From assembly GCF_008011855.1 (NCBI RefSeq), contig NZ_VOUX01000031.1:186001-250000 (forward strand): a stretch of DNA of 64,000 nt, in the 5' to 3' direction. Shown in pieces: positions 43,292 to 49,693 of the stretch. Each line of letters begins with the position of its first letter. Within the stretch, counting starts at the first letter, position 1. Below the pieces are notes generated by a model. The model saw nothing but the letters and a program-made list of their open reading frames with translations, was not told the origin of the DNA and did not search any database. The stretch is from Serratia bockelmannii (GTDB lineage: Bacteria > Pseudomonadota > Gammaproteobacteria > Enterobacterales > Enterobacteriaceae). The position numbers and the translations under genes are program-made.

Positions 43292-43522
43292 AAAATTGTT
43301 ACCTTTCTAATAATCATTTTGCGCAGTGTGCGGAATATCACGGCGTGGCGTCAACATTTTGCATTACAGGGCCGATGAGAATGCTCTTAATCGTGGGCGC
43401 CCTGGGCTGTTTAAGTGATTAATAGGCGGGGTAAAGTGGATTTATCAGTGTTTTGTGCTAGGTTTAATAAGTGCGGTGGTGAAAGCCACCAACATGTTGA
43501 TAATAAAAAAGGAGACCGATCC

Positions 43523-44014
43523 ATGAAACTCTGGCAAATCGTAGGCGGTGCCGCGGCACTGACGATCACGCTGGCAGGATGCGCGCAAAAGAGTGCTGAT
43601 GTGCCTACACAGGCGGCCGGTAATCCGGCGGCTGCGCAAACGCAGATTCAAGGCCCGGCGGTGACAGGTTCGGTTAATATACGTCAGCGTATTGCGCTGC
43701 CGCCGGACGCCGTACTGACGGTCACCCTCTCTGACGCCTCGCTGGCGGATGCCCCGTCCAAAGTGATTGCACAGCGCGCGATACGTACTGAAGGGCAACA
43801 GGCGCCATTCAACTTTACGCTACCGTACAATCCGTCAGACATCCAACCGAATGCGCGTATCATTCTGAGCGCGGCGGTGACGGTCAACGGGCGACTGATG
43901 TTTATTACCGACACTATCCAGGAAGTGGTTAACCGCAACGGTACCCGCGCCGATCTGCTGCTGGTTCCGGTTCAGGGTGTGCCGATTCAGGCTGCGCCAA
44001 CCGCCATGCAGTAA
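43523..44014 (+). CDS. ybaY: YbaY family lipoprotein
   Basis: Predicted lipoprotein of 163 residues, function unknown. The signal MKLWQIVGGAAALTITLAGC ends in a lipobox (Cys20). The mature part (about 45-150) has the YbaY/type III pilotin-like beta fold with VTGSVNIRQRIALPPDAVLT and FNFTLPYNPSDIQPNARI. In E. coli it is a glycoprotein/polysaccharide-metabolism annotated protein with no proven role. The ATG at 43523 has AAGGAG upstream; the long N-terminal extension of the open frame lacks similarity and would bury the signal peptide. Confidence 0.93.
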   Translation: MKLWQIVGGAAALTITLAGCAQKSADVPTQAAGNPAAAQTQIQGPAVTGSVNIRQRIALPPDAVLTVTLSDASLADAPSKVIAQRAIRTEGQQAPFNFTLPYNPSDIQPNARIILSAAVTVNGRLMFITDTIQEVVNRNGTRADLLLVPVQGVPIQAAPTAMQ

Positions 44015-44042
44015 ATTTCCTGCGGTACAGCAAGATGAAATC

Positions 44043-44080
44043 AACAGCCTTTGCGCTTCGGCCAAAGGCTGTTTTGTTTT
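44043..44080 (+). terminator. Terminator after ybaY
   Basis: An 11-bp stem (AACAGCCTTTG / CAAAGGCTGTT) with a 9-nt loop followed by TTGTTTT. Confidence 0.85.
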
Positions 44081-44393
44081 ACCAGCGCCAGCCGTAGCGC
44101 TCGAAATCGACCGTGCTGTGCGGGCCGAAAATAATCCCCTCCGCCAGCAGTGCCTGCCGTTGCCGTTGAAAATCCTCCCCCTGCTGCGAGATCTGTCCGT
44201 GCCGGTTGATCACCCGGTGCCAGGGCAGCGCGCTGCCTTCCGGCAAACGCCGCAGCACGCCGCCAACCTGGCGCGCGGCGCGCGGTGAACCGGCCAGCCG
44301 GGCGACTTCGCCGTAGGTGGTGACTTTGCCGTAAGGAATGGCGGCCACGATGTGGAATACCCGCTGGCTGAAAGAGGCGTCTTCTGGTTGCAT
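44079..44393 (-). CDS. atl: Alkyltransferase-like protein (ATL)
   Basis: ATL proteins resemble O6-alkylguanine DNA alkyltransferases but lack the acceptor cysteine; they flip damaged bases and hand them to nucleotide excision repair. The 104-residue protein has the domain core SQRVFHIVAAIPYGKVTTYG, the recognition helix SPRAARQVGGVL, and the active-site tetrapeptide as PWHR in place of PCHR, so the Cys is replaced by Trp, the defining ATL change. Gene order ybaY-atl-ffs is as in E. coli. Confidence 0.95.
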   Translation of the reverse strand: MQPEDASFSQRVFHIVAAIPYGKVTTYGEVARLAGSPRAARQVGGVLRRLPEGSALPWHRVINRHGQISQQGEDFQRQRQALLAEGIIFGPHSTVDFERYGWRW

Positions 44394-44480
44394 ATTGCTG
44401 TTCCTGCGCGAGTCAAAACCCAGGCGAAGAGTGTGCCACAGTGCAGGTGGGTAAGAAAACAGCGGTTAGCCCCGGTTGGC

Positions 44481-44509
44481 TTGCTATTTGGCGGGGCATC
44501 GCCGATAAT
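44481..44509 (+). promoter_or_regulatory. Promoter of ffs
   Basis: -35 TTGCTA (44481-44486) and -10 GATAAT (44504-44509) with a 17-bp spacer, followed by a GC-rich discriminator (GCCCACCGC) of the kind used by stringently controlled stable RNAs. The predicted start leaves about a 24-nt leader to be trimmed from the 4.5S precursor, as in E. coli. Confidence 0.65.
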
Positions 44510-44541
44510 GCCCACCGCTTCAGAGTACAGAAGCCGTCAAT

Positions 44542-44655
44542 GGGGGCCCTGTTGGTTCTCCCGCAACACTAACTTGTGAACTCGGTCAGGTCCGGAAGGA
44601 AGCAGCCGCAGCAGGTGACGTGTGTGCCGGGATGTAGCTGGCAGGGTCCCCACCC
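44542..44655 (+). ncRNA. ffs: 4.5S RNA (bacterial signal recognition particle RNA)
   Basis: The 114-nt RNA pairs with Ffh to target ribosomes making membrane proteins. It begins GGGGGCCCTGTTGGTTCTCC and ends GGCAGGGTCCCCACCC, whose ends pair to close the hairpin. The domain IV core that binds Ffh is present: GGTCAGGTCCGGAAGGAAGC, with the conserved GGAA tetraloop and the AGCAG asymmetric side at the opposite strand. The length equals mature E. coli 4.5S RNA. Confidence 0.95.
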
Positions 44656-44976
44656 ATTTGGCCTTCGCCAATCCGCACTTTTGCCGTTTCTCTTCTACTC
44701 ATCGATTATCCCTTTCTGCCATCAGGCAGAGCGACAAGGCATTTCTTTTCTTCCCGCCCTCAATTCTTTTGGATAATGAATTAGCGGTTCTGGATGCAAG
44801 CATAATGAGGGGGCGATGACGTAACCTGTCTCGATTTAAAAAGAAAATTGCTTCCAGGCAATATTATTATTGAAAGGGGGAGTGCAAATGAAGTTTTACT
44901 GTCAATAGGAAAAGTACGTATTCAGCTTGAACATTGAAGCCGATAAAAGCATCGGCTCAACGCGTTGGGGGTCTGA
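44656..44976. other. ffs-hha intergenic region
   Basis: 321 bp, AT-richer than most of the window. A 7-bp inverted repeat (AGCCGAT / ATCGGCT, 44938-44957) lies just after the minus-strand hha stop and may be its weak terminator. Nothing else was recognised. Confidence 0.5.
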
Positions 44977-45180
44977 TTATCTGACATATTTCCAAACGGA
45001 GGTGGGGATTTTGTCATACAGTTTGTTCATGGTGAGCTCTGCCAGACGGTGATCGGCCGCTGAGTAAAACAGCTCCAGTTCATCATCGGAAAGCTCGTAC
45101 TTATTTTTCTCAATAACACGTTCGAGAGTATCAATCGTGGTGCATTTACGTAAACGCATCAGATAGTCGGTTTTAGTCAT
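44977..45180 (-). CDS. hha: Hha/YmoA family expression modulator
   Basis: Small nucleoid-associated protein that binds H-NS and strengthens silencing of AT-rich and temperature-regulated genes. The 67-residue form begins directly with [20 protein letters not shown], like YmoA of Yersinia, and lacks the extra N-terminal residues of E. coli Hha. The core [20 protein letters not shown] and the charged residues used for H-NS contact are intact. It follows tomB by 50 bp on the same strand, the standard tomB-hha pair in which TomB counters Hha toxicity. Confidence 0.96.
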   Translation of the reverse strand: MTKTDYLMRLRKCTTIDTLERVIEKNKYELSDDELELFYSAADHRLAELTMNKLYDKIPTSVWKYVR

Positions 45181-45230
45181 GGTAGCCTTTAGTTTAATAA
45201 CCGTAAAAATAGCTCGGGAATAATTATCCC

Positions 45231-45599
45231 TTAAGTTTTCATTGTCGTACAGATGTCCTCTCCTGAGAACATTCTGAATAATCTCGCCTTGGTTTTTTGC
45301 CAGCGGCGCAGGTCGGAATCATTGATACCGTAACTGCTGAACAGCGTATAGGTATCATCGAGATATTCTTCGACTAACTCCGACAGGTCAGATTCGTCCA
45401 TGTATTTAATTTTATAGCTCATCACAAACGAAGCGATATGTTCGATCAACTCATTAAGCTGCAGGTTGACGGAGGACGTCGGATCGTTGACCCACCCATG
45501 ATGACTGTCTCCCAGGGTAGCGATACCTTCATCATACAAATTTTCGCACAAGAATTTGAGCTGAGCAATGTCGTGTCGCTTAGGCGAATACTCATCCAT
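45231..45599 (-). CDS. tomB: Hha toxicity modulator TomB
   Basis: TomB (YbaJ) is the small acidic partner of Hha, described as an antitoxin that inactivates Hha in an oxygen-dependent way through a conserved cysteine. The 122-residue protein starts [20 protein letters not shown], with that Cys at residue 18. Its helical body includes [19 protein letters not shown] and [20 protein letters not shown]. It is the upstream gene of the pair. Codon and base composition of this stretch are visibly more AT-rich than the flanking core genes. Confidence 0.94.
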   Translation of the reverse strand: MDEYSPKRHDIAQLKFLCENLYDEGIATLGDSHHGWVNDPTSSVNLQLNELIEHIASFVMSYKIKYMDESDLSELVEEYLDDTYTLFSSYGINDSDLRRWQKTKARLFRMFSGEDICTTMKT

Positions 45600-45757
45600 A
45601 TCATCCCCTCCGTAAGTCTTAATTGCGGTGTGATAACACTATGTGAGTAAGCTGATTTACATCATGGACGGAGGCAGCTTAACGGTCTTTAAATAAACTT
45701 CCCGTAAAGTGAATATAAATCATTTTTTCGCGTTTGGCCTGTAGTTATTACGTAAAC

Positions 45758-46111
45758 TTACAATTCATCCGCTGTTGATGGACGTGAGTTATCAATGATG
45801 TCGAAGATTAAACCCCGTTCTGTCACACGGAACCGGACGCTATCGCTGAGAGTGTCTTCGCTGTTGATATCCAGGCAGGCATTAAAAATGCCCCACTTAT
45901 AACGATAACTCATTGAATAATCGCTACCACCCTGTTGCACTATATCAAGTATTTCTAATGAATCTTCGGCATAGCGTGCGCTTTCAGAATAAAAACTGAG
46001 TCCGCTGGTCAGCGCCGGCACTAACTCCGCTATATTGTCATTAATCACTTTCTTTAATTTGTTAACAGAAAGTGCGTTGACATCCAGGTTACAGGCAAGG
46101 GTAACAAGCAT
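45758..46111 (-). CDS. Hypothetical protein of 117 residues upstream of tomB
   Basis: I do not recognise this protein. It is acidic, 117 residues, with no signal peptide or membrane segment (its N-terminus MLVTLACNLDVNALSVNK is only mildly hydrophobic). The middle contains ELVPALTSGLSFYSESARYA and the C-terminal half looks like alternating beta strands (RYKWGIFNACLDINS, VRFRVTERGLIFDIIDNS). It lies 158 bp upstream of tomB on the same strand, in AT-richer DNA, so it might share regulation with tomB-hha. The ribosome site is weak (GAGAT), and translation is not certain. Confidence 0.6.
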   Translation of the reverse strand: MLVTLACNLDVNALSVNKLKKVINDNIAELVPALTSGLSFYSESARYAEDSLEILDIVQQGGSDYSMSYRYKWGIFNACLDINSEDTLSDSVRFRVTERGLIFDIIDNSRPSTADEL

Positions 46112-46336
46112 TAATCTCGGCCAACAGCAATGTTATCTGCTTATCTTACTCCTTTTCCTCCCTCGTCGGTAAATTTTTCGATTTACCGCTGTTCTTTACC
46201 TTACGCCAACATTTCAACCGAATGGGAATATCCCTGGATTTGATAAGGAGGCTTGGGGGGAAAGTGCCGCTGCGCGAGAGATTGTTACGTTCCGTTGCAT
46301 TATTGTCGCGCCATAGCTTGAGATACGACAGTGTAT

Positions 46337-46359
46337 GTGATGTTATATTATAACTATAA
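46337..46359. promoter_or_regulatory. Zur-box-like operator of the metal ABC operon
   Basis: The core GTTATATTATAAC (46342-46354) matches the centre of the enterobacterial Zur consensus (GTTATA-N-TATAAC) with adjoining GTGAT on the left arm. It lies just upstream of the importer genes, so zinc-bound Zur is expected to repress them. Confidence 0.75.
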
Positions 46360-46382
46360 ACCCATCATTTTTGGCTACGACA

Positions 46383-46523
46383 TTGACTCCCACTTCGCAA
46401 CATGACGCCACGCCGTCACTGAATTCGTTGTTCACCACCTCTGCTGCCGCGCGTTGCGCAGGTGCCGTTATGCTGCTGGCCCTGCTGTGGCTCGGCATCT
46501 TCTGGGCGGTGTCGCTGCCATGA
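46383..46523 (+). CDS. Candidate 46-residue membrane peptide leading the metal ABC operon
   Basis: An ORF from a TTG (46383; another in-frame TTG at 46371) to a TGA that overlaps the ATG of the ATPase gene as ATGA. The last 22 residues are hydrophobic (GAVMLLALLWLGIFWAVSLP), a probable single transmembrane helix; the N-terminal half is Ser/Thr/Ala-rich and polar. The ATPase gene itself has only a poor ribosome site, so translation of this peptide could couple to it. The only ATG (46470) would leave 17 residues. Family unknown; existence is inferred from position, overlap and hydrophobicity. Confidence 0.45.
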   Translation: MTPTSQHDATPSLNSLFTTSAAARCAGAVMLLALLWLGIFWAVSLP

Positions 46524-47233
46524 TTACCTTGCGTCAGCTGGCGATAGGCTATGGCGCCACGCCGCTTTTCCCGCCGCTGAGCGGGCAGTTTACCGCCGGA
46601 TCGCTCACCGCGGTGGTGGGCGTCAACGGGGCAGGTAAGTCGACGCTGCTGAAAACCTTCGCCGGATTGTTGCCGCCGCTGGGCGGCAGCCTGAGTTTTA
46701 TCGGCGGAAAGCCGCCGCGCAGAGCTTATCTACCGCAACAGGCTGAGCTGGATCGGCAATTCCCGATTGCGGTAAGCGATCTGGTGGCGATGGGCTGTTG
46801 GCCGCAAAGTGGCATGTTCGGCGGCATGAACAAGCGTGCGGCGAGCCAGGTCAATGAGGCGTTGGCGAGCGTTGGCATGAGCGCGCTGGCGCACACTCCG
46901 GTGGGTGAACTGTCCGGCGGCCAGCTGCAGAGGGTGTTGTTTGCGCGCCTGCTGGTCCAACAGGCGCCGCTGATTTTGCTGGATGAACCTTTCACCGGTA
47001 TCGACAGCGCCACCACGCAAATTTTGCTGCAGGTGATTGCGCAACTGCACCGGCAGGGGAAAACGGTGATCGCCGTGCTGCACGATATGTCGATGGTCGC
47101 CGAGCATTTTTCACAGGTACTGTTGCTGACGCCGCAGGCTTGCCACTGGGGCGCGGCCAAGCGGGTGCTGGAACAGGTGCCGAGGTATCACGCCGCCGAA
47201 CGGCAGCCGGATCTGCGGGCGGTGGCGCCATGA
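46520..47233 (+). CDS. Metal (zinc/manganese type) ABC transporter ATPase
   Basis: ATPase of a cluster-9 metal importer, 237 residues. Walker A is VGVNGAGKST (about 33-42), the signature is LSGGQLQRVLFARLL, and Walker B is LILLDEPFTGID with a normal catalytic Glu and the H-loop VLHDMSM. I chose the ATG at 46520 (MITLRQLAIGYG), which gives the normal ABC beginning; the longer open frame reads through the upstream peptide ORF out of frame. It overlaps the permease start as ATGA. Zinc as substrate is inferred from the Zur box and neighbours. It resembles ZnuC but is a separate system. Confidence 0.9.
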   Translation: MITLRQLAIGYGATPLFPPLSGQFTAGSLTAVVGVNGAGKSTLLKTFAGLLPPLGGSLSFIGGKPPRRAYLPQQAELDRQFPIAVSDLVAMGCWPQSGMFGGMNKRAASQVNEALASVGMSALAHTPVGELSGGQLQRVLFARLLVQQAPLILLDEPFTGIDSATTQILLQVIAQLHRQGKTVIAVLHDMSMVAEHFSQVLLLTPQACHWGAAKRVLEQVPRYHAAERQPDLRAVAP

Positions 47234-48087
47234 TGTTGTTGCATGGGCTTATCGATCCTTTCCTCTCTTTCGGTTTTATGCGCCGCGCGCTCATGGCCTG
47301 TCTGGCGTTGTCGCTCAGCGCCGCCCCGCTGGGCGTGTTTCTGCTGCTGCGCCGCATGAGCCTGGTCGGGGACGCATTGTCCCACGCGGTGTTGCCGGGC
47401 GCGGCGATCGGTTATCTGATCTCCGGCATGTCGCTGGTGGCGATGGGGGTGGGCGGTTTTATCGCCGGGTTGGCGGTGGCGATGCTGTCCGGCCTGGTGA
47501 GCCGCCGCACGCCGTTAAAAGAAGATGCCAGCTTCGCCGGGTTCTATCTGGGGTCACTGGCGCTGGGGGTCACGCTGGTCTCGCTGCGCGGTTCCAGCGT
47601 GGATCTGCTGCACGTGCTGTTCGGTTCGATTTTGGCGGTGGATGCGCAGGCCATGCTGATGGTCGGTGCGATCGCCTCGGTTTCGCTGCTGGCATTGGCG
47701 GCGCTGTACCGCGCGTTAGTGATCGAATCCTTCGACGTCACTTTTCTGCGCGTCAACGCCCCGCGCCGGTTGGCGCTGATCCACGGCCTATTTCTGGCGC
47801 TGGTTGTGGTCAATCTGGTGGCAGGATTCCAGATCCTCGGCACCCTGATGTCGGTGGGGCTGATGATGCTGCCCGCCGCCAGCGCGCGCTTCTGGGCGCG
47901 CAATCTGCCGCAGACGCTGGCGACGGCGATGGGCATCGGCGCGCTGTCCAGCGTGATTGGGCTGGTGTGGTCCTATTACGCGTCGTTGCCTGCCGGCCCG
48001 GCGATCGTGCTCAGCGCCAGCGTCATCTTTTTCGTCTCGATCCTGTTTGGAACGCGCGGAGGCATTTGCGCCTTCGCGCGCCGTTGA
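47230..48087 (+). CDS. Metal ABC transporter permease (cluster 9)
   Basis: Inner-membrane permease of 285 residues with eight or nine hydrophobic helices, in the ZnuB/MntB/SitC-type family. Typical stretches are LLRRMSLVGDALSHAVLPGA near residue 40, which is the coupling and metal-path region, and VNLVAGFQILGTLMSVGLMM near residue 200. The start at the first of two adjacent ATGs (47230) overlaps the ATPase stop. The binding-protein gene follows after 25 bp. Confidence 0.92.
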   Translation: MMLLHGLIDPFLSFGFMRRALMACLALSLSAAPLGVFLLLRRMSLVGDALSHAVLPGAAIGYLISGMSLVAMGVGGFIAGLAVAMLSGLVSRRTPLKEDASFAGFYLGSLALGVTLVSLRGSSVDLLHVLFGSILAVDAQAMLMVGAIASVSLLALAALYRALVIESFDVTFLRVNAPRRLALIHGLFLALVVVNLVAGFQILGTLMSVGLMMLPAASARFWARNLPQTLATAMGIGALSSVIGLVWSYYASLPAGPAIVLSASVIFFVSILFGTRGGICAFARR

Positions 48088-48112
48088 GAAGTGCCATTTG
48101 CAAGGAGAAAGT

Positions 48113-48991
48113 ATGAAACGTTTACCTATATCGCTGGCGGTTGCTGCTCTGCTGGCCAGCCCATGGGCGATGGCGAAGACCGTCGACGCCGTCGCCAGCT
48201 TTTCCATTCTGGGTGATATCGTCAAAGAGGTGGGCGGCGATCACGTCAAGGTCAGCACGCTGGTGGGGCCGGATGGCGATCCGCACAGCTTCGAGCCTTC
48301 GCCGCAGGACGGCAAGAAGCTGGCTCAGGCTGATGTGGTGTTCGTCAGCGGTCTGGGGCTGGAAGGGTGGATCGATCGCTTGGTCAGCGCTTCGGGTTAT
48401 AAAGGGCAGGTGATCACCGCTTCACAGGGGATCAGTACCCGCCAGATGGAAGAGGACGGCAAACCGATTACCGATCCTCACGCCTGGAACAGCATGAAAA
48501 ACGGCGTACAGTACGCCACTAACGTGATGAACGCCCTGATTGCCGCCGATCCCGAGGATGCCAACTATTTTCGCCAGCGCGGAGCCGGATACATTCAGCA
48601 GCTGCAAAAGCTGGACCAGTGGGCCAAAACCCAGTTCGCCGCAGTGCCACCACAGAAACGTAAGGTGCTGACCAGCCATGATGCGTTTGGCTACTTTGGG
48701 CAAGAGTATGGCGTCGCCTTCCTTGCCCCGGTCGGGTTTTCCACCGAGGCCGAAGCCAGCGCCAGCGACGTGGCCAATCTGATCAAGCAAATCAAACAGG
48801 AAAAGGTCAACGCTTACTTTATCGAAAATCAGACCGATCCGCGGTTGGTGAAACAGATCGCCGCCGCCACCGGCGCCAAGGCGGGCGGCGAGCTGTACCC
48901 TGAAGCGCTCTCCCGCGCGGGCGGCCCGGCGGCCACCTATGAGCAGGCGTTCAAGCACAATGTCGACGCGCTGCTGAGCAGCATGAAGTAA
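48113..48991 (+). CDS. Metal ABC transporter periplasmic binding protein (probable zinc)
   Basis: Periplasmic cluster A-I binding protein, 292 residues, with signal peptide ending ASPWAMA (residue 21). Candidate metal ligands are His58 (GDPHSFEPSP), His123 (TDPHAWNS) and His189 (LTSHDAFGYF), with an acidic fourth ligand likely in YFIENQTDPR (Glu238/Asp242). Three histidines favour zinc over manganese, where the third is usually Glu. It lacks the long His-rich loop of ZnuA, so it is closer to AztC-like or accessory zinc binders. Its AAGGAGAAA ribosome site is the strongest of the operon. Confidence 0.9.
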   Translation: MKRLPISLAVAALLASPWAMAKTVDAVASFSILGDIVKEVGGDHVKVSTLVGPDGDPHSFEPSPQDGKKLAQADVVFVSGLGLEGWIDRLVSASGYKGQVITASQGISTRQMEEDGKPITDPHAWNSMKNGVQYATNVMNALIAADPEDANYFRQRGAGYIQQLQKLDQWAKTQFAAVPPQKRKVLTSHDAFGYFGQEYGVAFLAPVGFSTEAEASASDVANLIKQIKQEKVNAYFIENQTDPRLVKQIAAATGAKAGGELYPEALSRAGGPAATYEQAFKHNVDALLSSMK

Positions 48992-49041
48992 TCTCCGCCC
49001 CCGCCTGCCGGCGGGGGACGGCTTGCAGGTACTTTCTCGCC

Positions 49042-49078
49042 GTAAAAAAAAAGCCCCGTTGAGCAGCAACGGGGCTTT
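49042..49078 (-). terminator. Terminator of rpmE2-rpmJ2 (also faces the metal ABC operon)
   Basis: A 12-bp perfect stem (AAAGCCCCGTTG / CAACGGGGCTTT, loop AGCAG). On the minus strand it runs into nine T residues. It lies between the convergent binding-protein and rpmJ2 genes. Confidence 0.9.
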
Positions 49079-49099
49079 GCGACAGATGACACTTTGGAG

Positions 49100-49240
49100 T
49101 TAACGCTTTTTCTTACGTCCCTGTACCGCTTTGAATCGCGGATTGCTTTTACAGATCACATAGATGCGGCCACGACGACGCACGACTTTGCAATCCGGGT
49201 GGCGGTTTTTCGCCGAACGCAATGAACTCAATACCTGCAT
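49100..49240 (-). CDS. rpmJ2: Ribosomal protein L36 paralogue, zinc-independent type (RpmJ2/YkgO)
   Basis: A 46-residue protein, [20 protein letters not shown] at the start and [12 protein letters not shown] at the end. It resembles L36 but lacks the full four-ligand zinc ribbon of the standard 38-residue form: only two cysteines (positions 17 and 30) remain. It can replace zinc-binding L36 in the ribosome under zinc limitation. It lies 12 bp downstream of rpmE2 and shares its promoter. Confidence 0.93.
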   Translation of the reverse strand: MQVLSSLRSAKNRHPDCKVVRRRGRIYVICKSNPRFKAVQGRKKKR

Positions 49241-49252
49241 GGGATTTCCTTG

Positions 49253-49507
49253 TTACTTATTGCCGATAAAGCGGCCAAAGCGCTGCTGGAAGCGCGCCGT
49301 GCTGCCTTCTTTGGAATAGTCTTTCTGCTTGCCGGTGTAATACGGATGCGAAGCAGAAGAGACGTCAAGGGTGACATACGGCCAGCTTTCGCCGTCCAGT
49401 TCGATGGTGCGATCGGTTTTGATGGTCGATCCCACTTTGAAGTAGGCATTGGCGCTGACGTCGTGGAACACCACGGTGCGGTAATCGGGGTGGATGCCGG
49501 GTTTCAT
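49253..49507 (-). CDS. rpmE2: Ribosomal protein L31 type B, cysteine-free (RpmE2/YkgM)
   Basis: An 84-residue L31 paralogue starting [20 protein letters not shown]. It has no cysteine, so it cannot hold the zinc bound by ordinary L31. Under zinc starvation such paralogues replace L31 and release zinc from ribosomes. The start at 49507 agrees with the family; the open frame runs upstream through the Zur box but without similarity. The nearby Zur-box-like palindrome (15 bp before the start) and the divergent placement beside a zinc importer support control by Zur. Confidence 0.96.
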   Translation of the reverse strand: MKPGIHPDYRTVVFHDVSANAYFKVGSTIKTDRTIELDGESWPYVTLDVSSASHPYYTGKQKDYSKEGSTARFQQRFGRFIGNK

Positions 49508-49521
49508 AATGGCTCTCTCGT

Positions 49522-49544
49522 GTAATGTTATACTATAACAATAA
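49522..49544. promoter_or_regulatory. Zur-box-like operator of rpmE2-rpmJ2
   Basis: Core GTTATACTATAAC (49527-49539) with flanking GTAAT and AATAA arms, close to the Zur consensus over its whole 23-bp length and closer than the copy at 46337. It ends 15 bp before the rpmE2 ATG. Confidence 0.82.
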
Positions 49545-49627
49545 TTATGCGCCGACCTAGCATCGCGATCAAGCGCAAATTGCACACAAAAGTGAATTAA
49601 TGAGAACGGTTTGCATTAAGCAACTGA

Positions 49628-49660
49628 AGCAAAAGAAAAAGGCCGCATGCGCGGCCTTTT
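49628..49660 (-). terminator. Terminator after acrB
   Basis: A 10-bp stem (AAAAGGCCGC / GCGGCCTTTT, loop ATGC) followed on the minus strand by TTCTTTTGC. Confidence 0.85.
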
Positions 49661-49693
49661 CGGTTATCGGGTAGAGATCCCTTCACTGAGCGA

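Noticed and set aside
44888-44908. Six-codon ORF (MKFYCQ) with a GGGGG-rich site upstream, as a leader peptide
   Set aside because: Too short, no attenuator structure and no gene directly downstream on that strand.
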